From Microcystis sp. T1-4 (GTDB lineage: Bacteria; Cyanobacteriota; Cyanobacteriia; Cyanobacteriales; Microcystaceae), in contig NZ_CAIP01000169.1 of assembly GCF_000297435.1 (NCBI RefSeq), positions 1 to 8,779 of the forward strand: a stretch of DNA of 8,779 nucleotides, read 5' to 3'. Shown in pieces: positions 1 to 5,542 of the stretch. The first letter of the stretch is position 1; each line of letters opens with the position of its first letter. Under the pieces are notes generated by a model. That model saw nothing but the letters and a program-made list of their open reading frames with translations, did not search any database and was not told the DNA's origin. The translations under genes were made by a program, and so were the position numbers.

Positions 1-99
1 TGAATTATGAATTGGGGAGTGGGGAGAACAAATAAAAATAATCTCCTGACGACCGGCTACTGACTCCTAACCCCACCAACAGACTTATTCAGCAAGCCC
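1..99 (-). mobile_element. Partial MITE, GGGTTTGC-end family
   Basis: This is the terminal arm of a short non-coding element cut by the window edge. Read on the minus strand from 99 it begins GGGCTTGCTGAATAAG, the same end as the elements at 2630-2824, 4910-5129 and 8664-8774. The next stretch (GTTGGTGGGGTTAGGAGTCA) nearly matches bases 4929-4949 of the 4910 element, so these two are close relatives in opposite orientation. It contains degenerate heptads at 40-67 and two GGGGAGT-type heptads at 14-27. The bases after the end, CACCTA (100-105), resemble the TACCTA duplication at the 2630 element. The other end and its duplication are outside the window. Confidence 0.7.
40..67 (-). repeat. Degenerate heptad repeat inside MITE
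   Basis: Read on the minus strand there are four heptads: GGAGTCA, GTAGCCG, GTCGTCA and GGAGATT. They match the arrays at 4943-4963 and 6534-6568 in register and in the preceding GGTTA. They resemble the short tandemly repeated heptanucleotides (STRR) described in cyanobacteria. Confidence 0.6.
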
Positions 100-126
100 C
101 ACCTAGCTTTTTGTCATAAATATTGA

Positions 127-132
127 TATGAT
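127..132 (+). promoter_or_regulatory. Candidate -10 box for the 186-563 gene
   Basis: TATGAT matches five of six bases of the bacterial -10 consensus and would put the transcript start about 45 bases before the start codon. No good -35 box lies 16-18 bases upstream; that position (104-109) is next to the MITE end. The call rests on one hexamer. Confidence 0.3.
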
Positions 133-185
133 TTAACAATCAGCAGCAATTTATGGTAAATATATTTATTTAGGAGAGGGAGAAA

Positions 186-563
186 ATGGCTGGATTCTTT
201 GGCCTGTTTGGCAATAAGACGAAATACGTCGATGAACCGATGGATATGAGCGCACCGGAACCGAAAGAGGCTTTTTACTTGGAACCCGATGACGCTAAAA
301 CTCTCGGTAATATCGACTTTATGCGGACACCGATCACGATCCGACGTACTTTCCCGAAAACTGCCTCGAATAAGAAGGGTGGCGAATCGATTAAACAGAT
401 TTCTTCTATGGAAGTCAGCAAAGTCACCGATAACGGTATTGTGGCAAAATCGGCGACTTCCGAGGCTAATAGTAAGGCTAACGCTGCTAATGATAACGTT
501 CGTCGCGCTAACGATGACAATATCAATCCTTTCCTGAAAATGGCCCGCGAAATCAAGAAATAG
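186..563 (+). CDS. Small cyanobacterial protein of unknown function
   Basis: This encodes 125 residues that I cannot assign to a named family. The start is well supported: a strong Shine-Dalgarno AGGAG at 172-176 lies 9 bases before the ATG. The N-terminus (MAGFFGLFGNKTKYVDEP) is short and aromatic. Residues about 30-60 form the most structured-looking part, with LEPDDAKTLGNIDFMRTP followed by a basic IRRTFPKT stretch. Residues about 85-115 are rich in Ala, Asn, Ser and Asp, which suggests a disordered linker, before a basic tail NPFLKMAREIKK. There is no signal peptide, membrane segment or catalytic motif. Codon use is like its neighbours. It is transcribed apart from aroE because an intrinsic terminator follows 41 bases after the stop. 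A basic, soluble, adaptor-like protein is plausible, but that is inference only. Confidence 0.8.
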   Translation: MAGFFGLFGNKTKYVDEPMDMSAPEPKEAFYLEPDDAKTLGNIDFMRTPITIRRTFPKTASNKKGGESIKQISSMEVSKVTDNGIVAKSATSEANSKANAANDNVRRANDDNINPFLKMAREIKK

Positions 564-604
564 TATAGTAAGGGGAGCATTGGCTACCCTTGAGATTAAA
601 CTTT

Positions 605-627
605 GGTGGGGAAAGCCCACCTTTTTT
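605..627 (+). terminator. Intrinsic terminator abutting the aroE start
   Basis: A perfect six-pair GC-rich stem, GGTGGG (605-610) with CCCACC (616-621), closes a five-base loop GAAAG and is followed by six T (622-627). The next three bases are the aroE ATG. It ends the transcript of the 186-563 gene. Because it fills the place of an aroE ribosome-binding site, it may also limit read-through into aroE. Confidence 0.85.
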
Positions 628-1488
628 ATGACCATTATTAACGGAAAAACCAAATTATTAGGCGTAATCGGCGATCCCATCGGCCATACTCTTTCTCCCC
701 CCATGCACAATGCCGCTATCGATGCCTTGGGGCTAAATTATGTCTATCTTCCCCTACCGATCGCCACGGAAAATTTGGCAACTGCGATCGCTGGTTTGTC
801 CGCCATCGATCTAGAGGGTTTTAGCGTCACAATTCCCCATAAATTAGCAATTATTCCCTTATTATCGCAAATTACCGAGAAAGCAAGGCTAGTGGGCGCA
901 GTTAACACCGTCTGGCGCACGGAAACCGGCTGGCAGGGAACGAATACCGATGTGGATGGCTTTCTCGCACCCTTGAAATCCCTTGACAAAGATTGGAGTC
1001 AGGTGAATCCAGTTATTTTAGGCAATGGCGGCGCTGCCCGGGCGGTGGTGGTGGCTTGCGCCCAGTTGGGCTGTGGCGAAATTCATGTGGTAGGACGCAA
1101 TCAAAAGAAATTAGATCCTTTTAAAGAAAGTTGGGCGAATACCAGCCTCTATGACCTCCTAGAAGTGCATAGCTGGGACGAATTAGAGGGGATGCTACCC
1201 ACCACAGAACTCCTGATTAATTCTACCCCGATCGGAATGTCCCCCCAGGGCGAACAATCCCCTGTTGAGTTAGAATTATTAGACCTTTTACCCCCATCGG
1301 CGATCGCCTACGATCTGATTTATAATCCCCGGCCGACCAAATTTCTCCGGTTGGCCCAGACTAGAGGGATAAGAATTATTGATGGGTTAGAAATGTTAGT
1401 TAATCAGGGAGCGATCGCACTAGAAATCTGGTTAGGTCAACCCGTCCCCGTCTCGGTCATGCGGGAAGCTTTGTTAAAACAATTCTAA
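628..1488 (+). CDS. aroE: Shikimate dehydrogenase (NADP+)
   Basis: This enzyme reduces 3-dehydroshikimate to shikimate with NADPH in the cytosolic pathway to chorismate and the aromatic amino acids. At 286 residues it is the usual size. The N-terminal substrate domain shows GDPIGHTLSPPMHN (about 15-28), catalytic Lys72 in SVTIPHK, Asn93 in AVNT and Asp108 in GTNTDVDGF. The nucleotide domain shows the glycine loop GNGGAARA (132-139), VGRNQKK as the NADP-phosphate site, INSTPIGM (197-204) and the C-terminal GLEMLVNQGA with Gln260. I chose the ATG at 628. An in-frame TTG at 580 would add 16 residues, but eight of them (WWGKPTFF) are simply the translated terminator stem and T-tract. No Shine-Dalgarno is visible before 628. 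The AI-2E-family gene follows after 29 bases and is probably co-transcribed. Confidence 0.95.
   Translation: MTIINGKTKLLGVIGDPIGHTLSPPMHNAAIDALGLNYVYLPLPIATENLATAIAGLSAIDLEGFSVTIPHKLAIIPLLSQITEKARLVGAVNTVWRTETGWQGTNTDVDGFLAPLKSLDKDWSQVNPVILGNGGAARAVVVACAQLGCGEIHVVGRNQKKLDPFKESWANTSLYDLLEVHSWDELEGMLPTTELLINSTPIGMSPQGEQSPVELELLDLLPPSAIAYDLIYNPRPTKFLRLAQTRGIRIIDGLEMLVNQGAIALEIWLGQPVPVSVMREALLKQF
784..791. repeat. HIP1 octamers GCGATCGC (five copies)
   Basis: The cyanobacterial highly iterated palindrome GCGATCGC occurs at 784-791, 1300-1307, 1411-1418, 3559-3566 and 5162-5169. The first four lie inside intact genes (three in aroE, one in the EamA gene) and the fifth inside the methyltransferase pseudogene. 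None lies in the MITEs. This frequency is far above chance for an octamer and marks the host DNA as cyanobacterial. Confidence 0.9.
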
Positions 1489-1517
1489 ATGCTAAAGTTC
1501 TATTTCTAGCTTTATTT

Positions 1518-2561
1518 ATGCCCCCTTCTAGCTCCTTTTGGAAAACTCTGAATAACTCGATTCTAGTGCGCTATCTATTATTATTTGGTTGTGGCTGGAG
1601 TCTGATTATCTTAATTAACTATTTCTACGGGACGATCGCTATTTTTACTGGTTCGGCAGTCTTGGCCGCTCTATTAAATTATCCCGTGGTTTGGTTATCT
1701 CGTTATCTACCGAGAGGACTAGCCATTGCTATTACCACCCTAGTAGCTTTTATCCTCCTATTTAGATTAGTCACAGGCATAGGATTAGAAGCAGTTAGTC
1801 AGGGGAAAGGACTACTATTCAATCTTACCGATGCCTTGGGTCAACAAGATTTTTTACCCTTTAAAGACTTTCTCGATCGATTAGATTTGAATAAAATGGT
1901 GGGAAGCTTACAAACCGGTTTAGCCACGGGTTTATCGCTTGTACAGGGAGTTTTTTCCAGTGTCTTTACGGGCATTTTCGGGGCGGTGATCAGTGTTTAT
2001 ATGCTCATCGATGGTGATAAACTTTGGCGAGGTTTTTTGCAACTTCTCCCCCCAGCATACCGGGAGCGTTTTGCCAAGTCTTTTCGGCAAAGTTTTCTGG
2101 GATTTATTCGCGGGCAACTGTTGTTAATGCTCTTTTTATCGGTGACGAGTTTCTTGAGTTTTTCCCTATCAGGAATCAAATATGGGCTAATTTTAGCGGG
2201 TATTCTCGGTGTCATCGATGCTATTCCAGGTATCGGGGCAACCCTGGGCATTTTGTTGGTAACTATCTTGACTTTTACCTCCCAGGGACTAGCAGTGGCC
2301 GTTAAAGCTTTTATTGTCTGTGTAGTCTTGGTACAAATTCAAGATAATATTATTCGCCCTAAAGTTATGGGTAATGCCCTAGAATTAAACCCAGTAATTT
2401 TATTTTTATCCCTCTTTATCGGCGAAAGAATTGCGGGATTATTAGGGGTTTTTCTCTCCATTCCTATCGCTGGGATGATTGCGATCTGGATCGGATCGAG
2501 CGAAGAAAAACCAATAACAGCTTTAGAGGAAAATCAGTTAGGAGAAAGTCAAGAGAATTAA
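1518..2561 (+). CDS. AI-2E (PerM/UPF0118) family transporter
   Basis: This is a 347-residue polytopic inner-membrane protein of the AI-2E family (PF01594), whose members include E. coli TqsA and PerM and some Na+/H+ antiporters. The layout is typical. Two hydrophobic segments span about 17-57, a third about 66-85, then comes a hydrophilic stretch (about 90-140) and a C-terminal block of four to five helices. The family signatures are GVIDAIPGIGATLG (231-244) and QDNIIRPKVMGNALELNP (275-292), followed by the glycine-rich GERIAGLLGVFLSIPIAGM (302-320). The C-terminus is a short acidic tail. The substrate cannot be told from sequence: autoinducer-2 export is known for only a few members. It starts 29 bases after aroE with no clear Shine-Dalgarno and no strong terminator between, so it is probably read from the aroE transcript. 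Confidence 0.92.
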   Translation: MPPSSSFWKTLNNSILVRYLLLFGCGWSLIILINYFYGTIAIFTGSAVLAALLNYPVVWLSRYLPRGLAIAITTLVAFILLFRLVTGIGLEAVSQGKGLLFNLTDALGQQDFLPFKDFLDRLDLNKMVGSLQTGLATGLSLVQGVFSSVFTGIFGAVISVYMLIDGDKLWRGFLQLLPPAYRERFAKSFRQSFLGFIRGQLLLMLFLSVTSFLSFSLSGIKYGLILAGILGVIDAIPGIGATLGILLVTILTFTSQGLAVAVKAFIVCVVLVQIQDNIIRPKVMGNALELNPVILFLSLFIGERIAGLLGVFLSIPIAGMIAIWIGSSEEKPITALEENQLGESQEN

Positions 2562-2629
2562 GAGCCGATACCCAGTCTCTACTATACAATTAGGGAAATT
2601 TGTTATCTACAACACTCGATCGCTACCTA

Positions 2630-2824
2630 GGGTTTGCTGAAAAAGTAGGGGCGAAGCATTCGGATAGGAAATCTACGGTTTCAGCGATAGGTTATGCCCG
2701 AATGCTTCGCCCCGAAGAAGCAAGGTTTGGAACCACGATTCTCTCAAAATCTTGCACCTGTGGGAGCGAAACAAGCCACTAAAACCCTTACCTCGTCTAT
2801 ATTTCACATTTATTCAGCAAACCC
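2630..2824 (+). mobile_element. MITE of the GGGTTTGC-end family, 195 bp
   Basis: The ends are perfect inverted repeats, GGGTTTGCTGAA at 2630-2641 and TTCAGCAAACCC at 2813-2824. Flanking direct repeats TACCTA lie at 2624-2629 and 2825-2830. The duplication can also be read as ACCT with AGGG/CCCT ends. There is no transposase gene, so it depended on an enzyme elsewhere. The right duplication includes the A of the ATG of the EamA gene, so all current leader sequence next to that gene is element DNA. A second palindromic repeat lies inside it. Confidence 0.88.
2648..2713. repeat. Nested 16-bp palindromic repeat unit
   Basis: GGGGCGAAGCATTCGG (2648-2663) and its exact reverse complement (2698-2713) enclose 34 bases. 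As RNA this forms a very stable GC-rich hairpin. I recognise the GTAGGGGCGAAGCATTCGG arm as a dispersed repeat in cyanobacterial genomes, which is recollection rather than a search. It appears to be a separate repeat that entered the MITE. Confidence 0.8.
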
Positions 2825-2829
2825 TACCT

Positions 2830-3816
2830 ATGGAAAACCTAGATCTAAAGAAATCCTCGCCCCTCTTACTTATCTCACCGTTTTTTCTCTGGGGAACAGC
2901 GATGGTAGCGATGAAGGGTGTTATCCCCCATACTACCCCCCTATTTATGGCGGCAATTCGTCTTGTCCCCGCCGGAATGTTAGTTTTAATGGTAGCTTGG
3001 TTTTTAGGTCGTCCTCAGCCCAAAACCCTGCAAGCGTGGCTATGGATTGCCCTTTTTGCTCTCATGGATGCCACTCTTTTTCAAGGTTTTCTGGCATTGG
3101 GATTAAATCGCACTGGGGCGGGGTTAGGATCGGTAATTATTGACTCCCAACCCCTAGCGGTGGCTTTAATGTCCAGTTGGCTATTTAAAGAAGTTATCGG
3201 TGTCTGGGGATGGTTGGGATTGGGTTTAGGAATTGGGGGAATTAGTTTAATTGGCTTGCCCGATCAATGGTTTTATGACTTTTTTGGACAAAAAGCGGTA
3301 AATATTGACTTTAGCTGGCAGGAATTACTAAATAGCGGCGAAATGCTGATGCTTTTGGCTTCCCTATCCATGGCGGTGGGAACAGTCTTAATCCGGTTTG
3401 TCTGTCGTCATGCGGATCCCGTCAGCGCCACGGGATGGCACATGATTTTAGGAGGATTGCCGCTATTTTTAGCTTCAGGTTTGAGAGAATCCCATCAATG
3501 GCAGCATATAGATTTAAATGGTTGGTTAGCTTTAAGTTATGCCACTATTTTTGGTAGTGCGATCGCCTATGGAATATTCTTTTATTTAGCCGCCAAGGGC
3601 AATTTAACCAGTTTAAGTTCTTTAACTTTTTTAACTCCGGTTTTTGCCCTCAGTTTCGGGAATTTATTCCTCGGTGAGATGTTAAGTGTATTGCAATGGG
3701 TGGGGGTATCTTTAACCCTCGTTAGTATTTATTTAATCAATCAAAGGGAAAGAATCGCCCCACAAGTGCGAGCAATTTTTGCTAATCTTTCCTCACTTAT
3801 ACCCAAAAGCAACTAA
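2830..3816 (+). CDS. EamA/DMT-family transporter
   Basis: This is a 328-residue member of the drug/metabolite transporter superfamily with two EamA domains (PF00892), related to RhaT/YdcZ-type exporters of small metabolites. About ten hydrophobic segments are visible. The first (SPLLLISPFFLWGTAMVAMK, 10-29) carries the family's WG motif. The first half ends with SVIIDSQPLAVALMSSWLFKEVIG, and the second half repeats this plan with LSSLTFLTPVFALSFGNLFLGE (261-282). The substrate is unknown. The ATG at 2830 is chosen because MENLDLKKSSP is a normal family N-terminus. An in-frame TTG at 2752 would add 26 residues encoded by the MITE. No Shine-Dalgarno precedes the ATG; the MITE ends at this codon. 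The 3' end overlaps the opposing pseudogene by 24 bases. Confidence 0.92.
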   Translation: MENLDLKKSSPLLLISPFFLWGTAMVAMKGVIPHTTPLFMAAIRLVPAGMLVLMVAWFLGRPQPKTLQAWLWIALFALMDATLFQGFLALGLNRTGAGLGSVIIDSQPLAVALMSSWLFKEVIGVWGWLGLGLGIGGISLIGLPDQWFYDFFGQKAVNIDFSWQELLNSGEMLMLLASLSMAVGTVLIRFVCRHADPVSATGWHMILGGLPLFLASGLRESHQWQHIDLNGWLALSYATIFGSAIAYGIFFYLAAKGNLTSLSSLTFLTPVFALSFGNLFLGEMLSVLQWVGVSLTLVSIYLINQRERIAPQVRAIFANLSSLIPKSN

Positions 3817-4224
3817 CTCAAATTCCGTCCGAATTACCTCAACTCTGGCAAAATTTGCTTCTTGTAATTTCTGGTTGAGATTTTGAGAAGTAAAACCAGT
3901 TTTGTGAGCCATATAGGGCATTCCGGGAACTTCTGTTCCCATGCCGTAAAACATCCATAAAGCCCGCATGGGACCTCCGGGAGAAATATATAAAGGTTCA
4001 TTTTCCATATCGCCTCTAGCGACAAATTCGGCGGCAGTTTGCATATCGGGAACTACGATCATTAAAAAGCCTTCGGGTTTAAGAATGCGTTTAAATTCCT
4101 CCAGTGCGATGGGAACTTCGTAATGATAAATATGTTCTAGATTATGACTAGAAAAAACCCGATCGACGCAGTTATCGGGAACGGCACTTAAATCGGTAAT
4201 CGTTCCTAAAATATCTGGGTTAAC
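3793..4224 (-). pseudogene. C-terminal methyltransferase fragment
   Basis: Genuine coding sequence begins at the duplicated GTTAACC (GTT AAC CCA, Val-Asn-Pro) and runs to a TGA at 3793-3795. It encodes AVNPDILGTITDLSAVPDN, then the acidic and post-motif regions FSSHNLEHIYHYEVPIALEE and RILKPEGFLMIVVPD. It lacks the glycine-rich SAM loop, which lies upstream of the insertion, so it cannot be an active enzyme alone. An open frame reaches upstream to 4317, but its first 30 or so residues (MCPLCLCGSF...) are translated insertion DNA. Confidence 0.85.
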
Positions 4225-4370
4225 GGCTCTCCCAGCTTTGGTGGGTAAAATGTATTCTAAGATACATTTCTCAAGAGCGAGGGGGTGGAACGAACCACAA
4301 AGGCACAAAGGACACAAAGATCGATCGATCCTATGTCAATTAAACTTATCACACAGAACCTAGAAGAGCC
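4225..4370. mobile_element. 146-bp MITE-like insertion, GGCTCT ends
   Basis: The ends are GGCTCT (4225-4230) and AGAGCC (4365-4370), with weaker matching for about 20 bases inward. Direct repeats GGTTAAC lie at 4218-4224 and 4371-4377; an eighth base can be matched with one mismatch. GGCTCT-type ends and 8-bp duplications are typical of ISL3-family insertion sequences, so a non-autonomous ISL3 relative is my inference. It carries no open reading frame of its own. Inside are a CACAAAGG tandem array, a GATCGATCGATC run and an 8-bp perfect hairpin (AAATGTAT 4248-4255 with ATACATTT 4262-4269). Confidence 0.78.
4296..4320 (+). repeat. CACAAAGG short tandem array
   Basis: Three units follow each other: CACAAAGG (4296-4303), CACAAAGGA (4304-4312) and CACAAAGA (4313-4320), preceded by ACGAAC. 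Variants of this ACGAAC-CACAAAGG pattern are familiar to me from intergenic DNA of many bacteria, which is recollection and not a search. Confidence 0.65.
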
Positions 4371-4909
4371 GGTTAACAGCAGTATTGATATTGATATCGA
4401 GGCGAATTTCTTGCCAATTGCCATCGCGGAATAGTTGGGGTAAGGCTTAGGGATTATAGGGACAACAACCCACATTTAAAACCAGTTTTTTCGGGGATTT
4501 TAGCGCTGTTATCTCCGGGGAAGCATTCCAGGCTAATAAACAAATATTTTTCAAACCAAGCAAACCGTGATTAGCGACTTGATCATCTAAAATTATCTGG
4601 GCTTGGGGATGAGTTTTAATAAAATCTTTTATGGACTGTTGGAGAGCAGGATGCTGACATTTATTGATGATAATTAAAGCGGAATCAGACCAGAATTTTT
4701 GGGCTAAAAGTAGGGAGATCAAGAGCGATAGATAGTCTTCGGAGGCATCGTAGTAATAAACTCCCAGCTTTTCTTCACTGTTTAGTTCTTCCAGATCATC
4801 GAAAAAGTTTTCCGTTTCTTGATCGCTTAAAAATATCTGTTCTGATAGTTGAAAATCCTCCAAATCCTCAGATAATATAGTTAGCTTTTCTCTCGATGGA
4901 TCGTATTTA
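4371..4909 (-). pseudogene. Middle fragment of the methyltransferase gene
   Basis: From 4902 down the frame reads DPSREKLTILSEDLEDFQ and continues through EKLGVYYYDASEDYLSLL, the end of the first methyltransferase domain, to KLVLNVGCCPYNP, the SAM loop of the second domain. It stops at TAA 4447-4449. Beyond the stop the same frame continues sensibly (ALPQLFRDGNWQEIRLDI) to the second insertion, which shows the stop is a point mutation, not a natural end. There is no proper start; a TTG at 4863 opens the residual frame. Confidence 0.85.
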
Positions 4910-5129
4910 GGGTTTGCGGCAAAAAGTTTGTTGGTGGGGTTAGGAGTCAGGAGTCAGGAGTCGGTCGTTTCAGGCTTTGTTGCCCTCTTTTTTTGTACCA
5001 GTTTATGTACTATGAGGAGAATAATGCAAGGTTTTTGAATGTCCCAATCCTATTTTCTTGCACTAACATCAGATTTTAACAGGTCAAAAGCCTTATTTTC
5101 AAAGGGTTTTACCATTATTCAGCAAGTCG
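4910..5129 (+). mobile_element. 220-bp MITE inside the methyltransferase gene
   Basis: The left end GGGTTTGCGGCAAAAAG (4910-4926) and right end TTATTCAGCAAG (5115-5126) match the GGGTTTGC family, but the last three right-end bases are TCG instead of CCC. TATTTA (4904-4909) is repeated at 5130-5135, and the match extends leftward to nine bases, TCGTATTTA (4901-4909 and 5127-5135). The left arm is near-identical to the partial element at 1-99. No transposase is encoded. An AT-rich middle part (4980-5110) has no recognised content. Confidence 0.85.
4943..4963 (+). repeat. GGAGTCA heptad array (three units)
   Basis: GGAGTCA, GGAGTCA and GGAGTCG lie head to tail just inside the left end of the MITE, preceded by GGTTA. 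The same unit and preceding bases occur in an element with different ends at 6534-6568. Confidence 0.8.
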
Positions 5130-5407
5130 TATTTAAAAAAAGCTTCCACGCCATAACCGTAGCGATCGCTATTATTGCAGAAAGCGGCGACTAAACTACC
5201 GCAACGAAAACAACCCACTTGACAGTAAACCTCATCCGGTTGCAGACAGGCAACGGCGAGATTGAGCAGGGGAAAGAGATTGCGATCGGGATAGGAGGCG
5301 TTTTTTTGACTTAAAATGGTTAATTGCTCGGAAATAGGCGACATTAGAGGCGATCCCCAATCCTGATACTGTTGAGGCAGTTTTTCTAAGAATTTCTGTA
5401 AATCCAT
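5127..5407 (-). pseudogene. N-terminal methyltransferase fragment
   Basis: Ninety-four original codons run from ATG 5407 to Asp at 5128-5126. They encode MDLQKFLEKLPQQYQDWG, an amphipathic leader, then QPDEVYCQVGCFRCGS, the SAM-binding loop, and YGYGVEAFFKYD, the acidic strand. The frame then enters the MITE for eight codons (LLNNGKTL) and stops at TGA (5099-5101). There is only a weak purine-rich Shine-Dalgarno before the ATG. Confidence 0.85.
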
Positions 5408-5461
5408 GCCTTGCTTTCCCAAAAACTATAATCCTTTCCCCATATCATAAATTATCCTGTT

Positions 5462-5514
5462 TGTCATCAGGTGACAGCCTTAATTGTCGGAGAGTGCTAA
5501 TCTAACTATTAGCA
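5462..5514. promoter_or_regulatory. Two palindromes and a weak promoter between divergent genes
   Basis: The 135-base gap between the pseudogene start and the hydrolase gene holds TGTCA-TCAGG-TGACA (5462-5476) and TGCTAAT-CTAACT-ATTAGCA (5495-5514). A weak promoter toward the hydrolase gene is possible: TTGTCG (5484-5489), 17 bases, then TATTAG (5507-5512). That -10 box lies in the right arm of the second palindrome, as an operator would. The regulator is unknown, and either palindrome could be only an RNA hairpin. Confidence 0.35.
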
Positions 5515-5542
5515 GACTAGGAGAAGTAGAGAAACCGCTGAT

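Larger units (their letters stand above)
3793..5407 (-). pseudogene. Two-domain SAM methyltransferase gene, broken
   Basis: This is one ancestral gene, now broken by three lesions: a 220-bp MITE (4910-5129), a TAA stop (4447-4449) where CAA (Gln) is expected, and a 146-bp insertion (4225-4370). Removing each insertion with one target duplication (226 and 153 bases) from the 1615-base span leaves 1236 bases, exactly 412 codons in one frame. The predicted protein has an N-terminal class I methyltransferase domain (VGCFRCGS near 64-71, GVEAFFKYD, GVYYYDASEDY), then a second methyltransferase of the Methyltransf_11 type (LNVGCCPYNP, FSSHNLEHIYHYEVPIALEE, LKPEGFLMIVVPD). Such tandem domains occur in cyanobacterial proteins that modify glycans or accompany glycosyltransferases, but the substrate is unknown. 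The start is ATG 5407; a TTG at 5422 is the alternative. Cys replaces the expected Gly in both SAM-binding loops. Confidence 0.88.

Noticed and set aside
580..627. Sixteen-residue N-terminal extension of AroE from TTG 580
   Set aside because: Half of the extra residues are the translated terminator hairpin and T-run, and the family motif sits normally relative to the ATG at 628.
114..710. 198-residue minus-strand frame antisense to the small gene and aroE
   Set aside because: It overlaps two well-supported genes, spans a terminator and MITE edge region, and resembles no protein family.
1489..1517. Terminator between aroE and the AI-2E-family gene
   Set aside because: Only a four-base GCTA/TAGC pairing is possible, too weak to stop transcription.
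2752..2829. 26-residue extension of the EamA protein
   Set aside because: It is encoded by the MITE right end; the ATG at 2830 gives a normal family N-terminus.
2600..3143. Two short plus-strand frames at 2600-2782 and 2694-3143
   Set aside because: They run through the MITE and then out of frame through the EamA gene; no family resemblance.
4225..4317. Methyltransferase start at 4317 with a Cys-rich N-terminus (MCPLCLCGSF)
   Set aside because: The first 30 or so residues are insertion DNA; the CxxCxC look is a by-product of the CACAAAGG array read on the minus strand, not a metal site.
4943..4963. CRISPR-like repeats at the heptad arrays
   Set aside because: Units are seven bases with no spacers.
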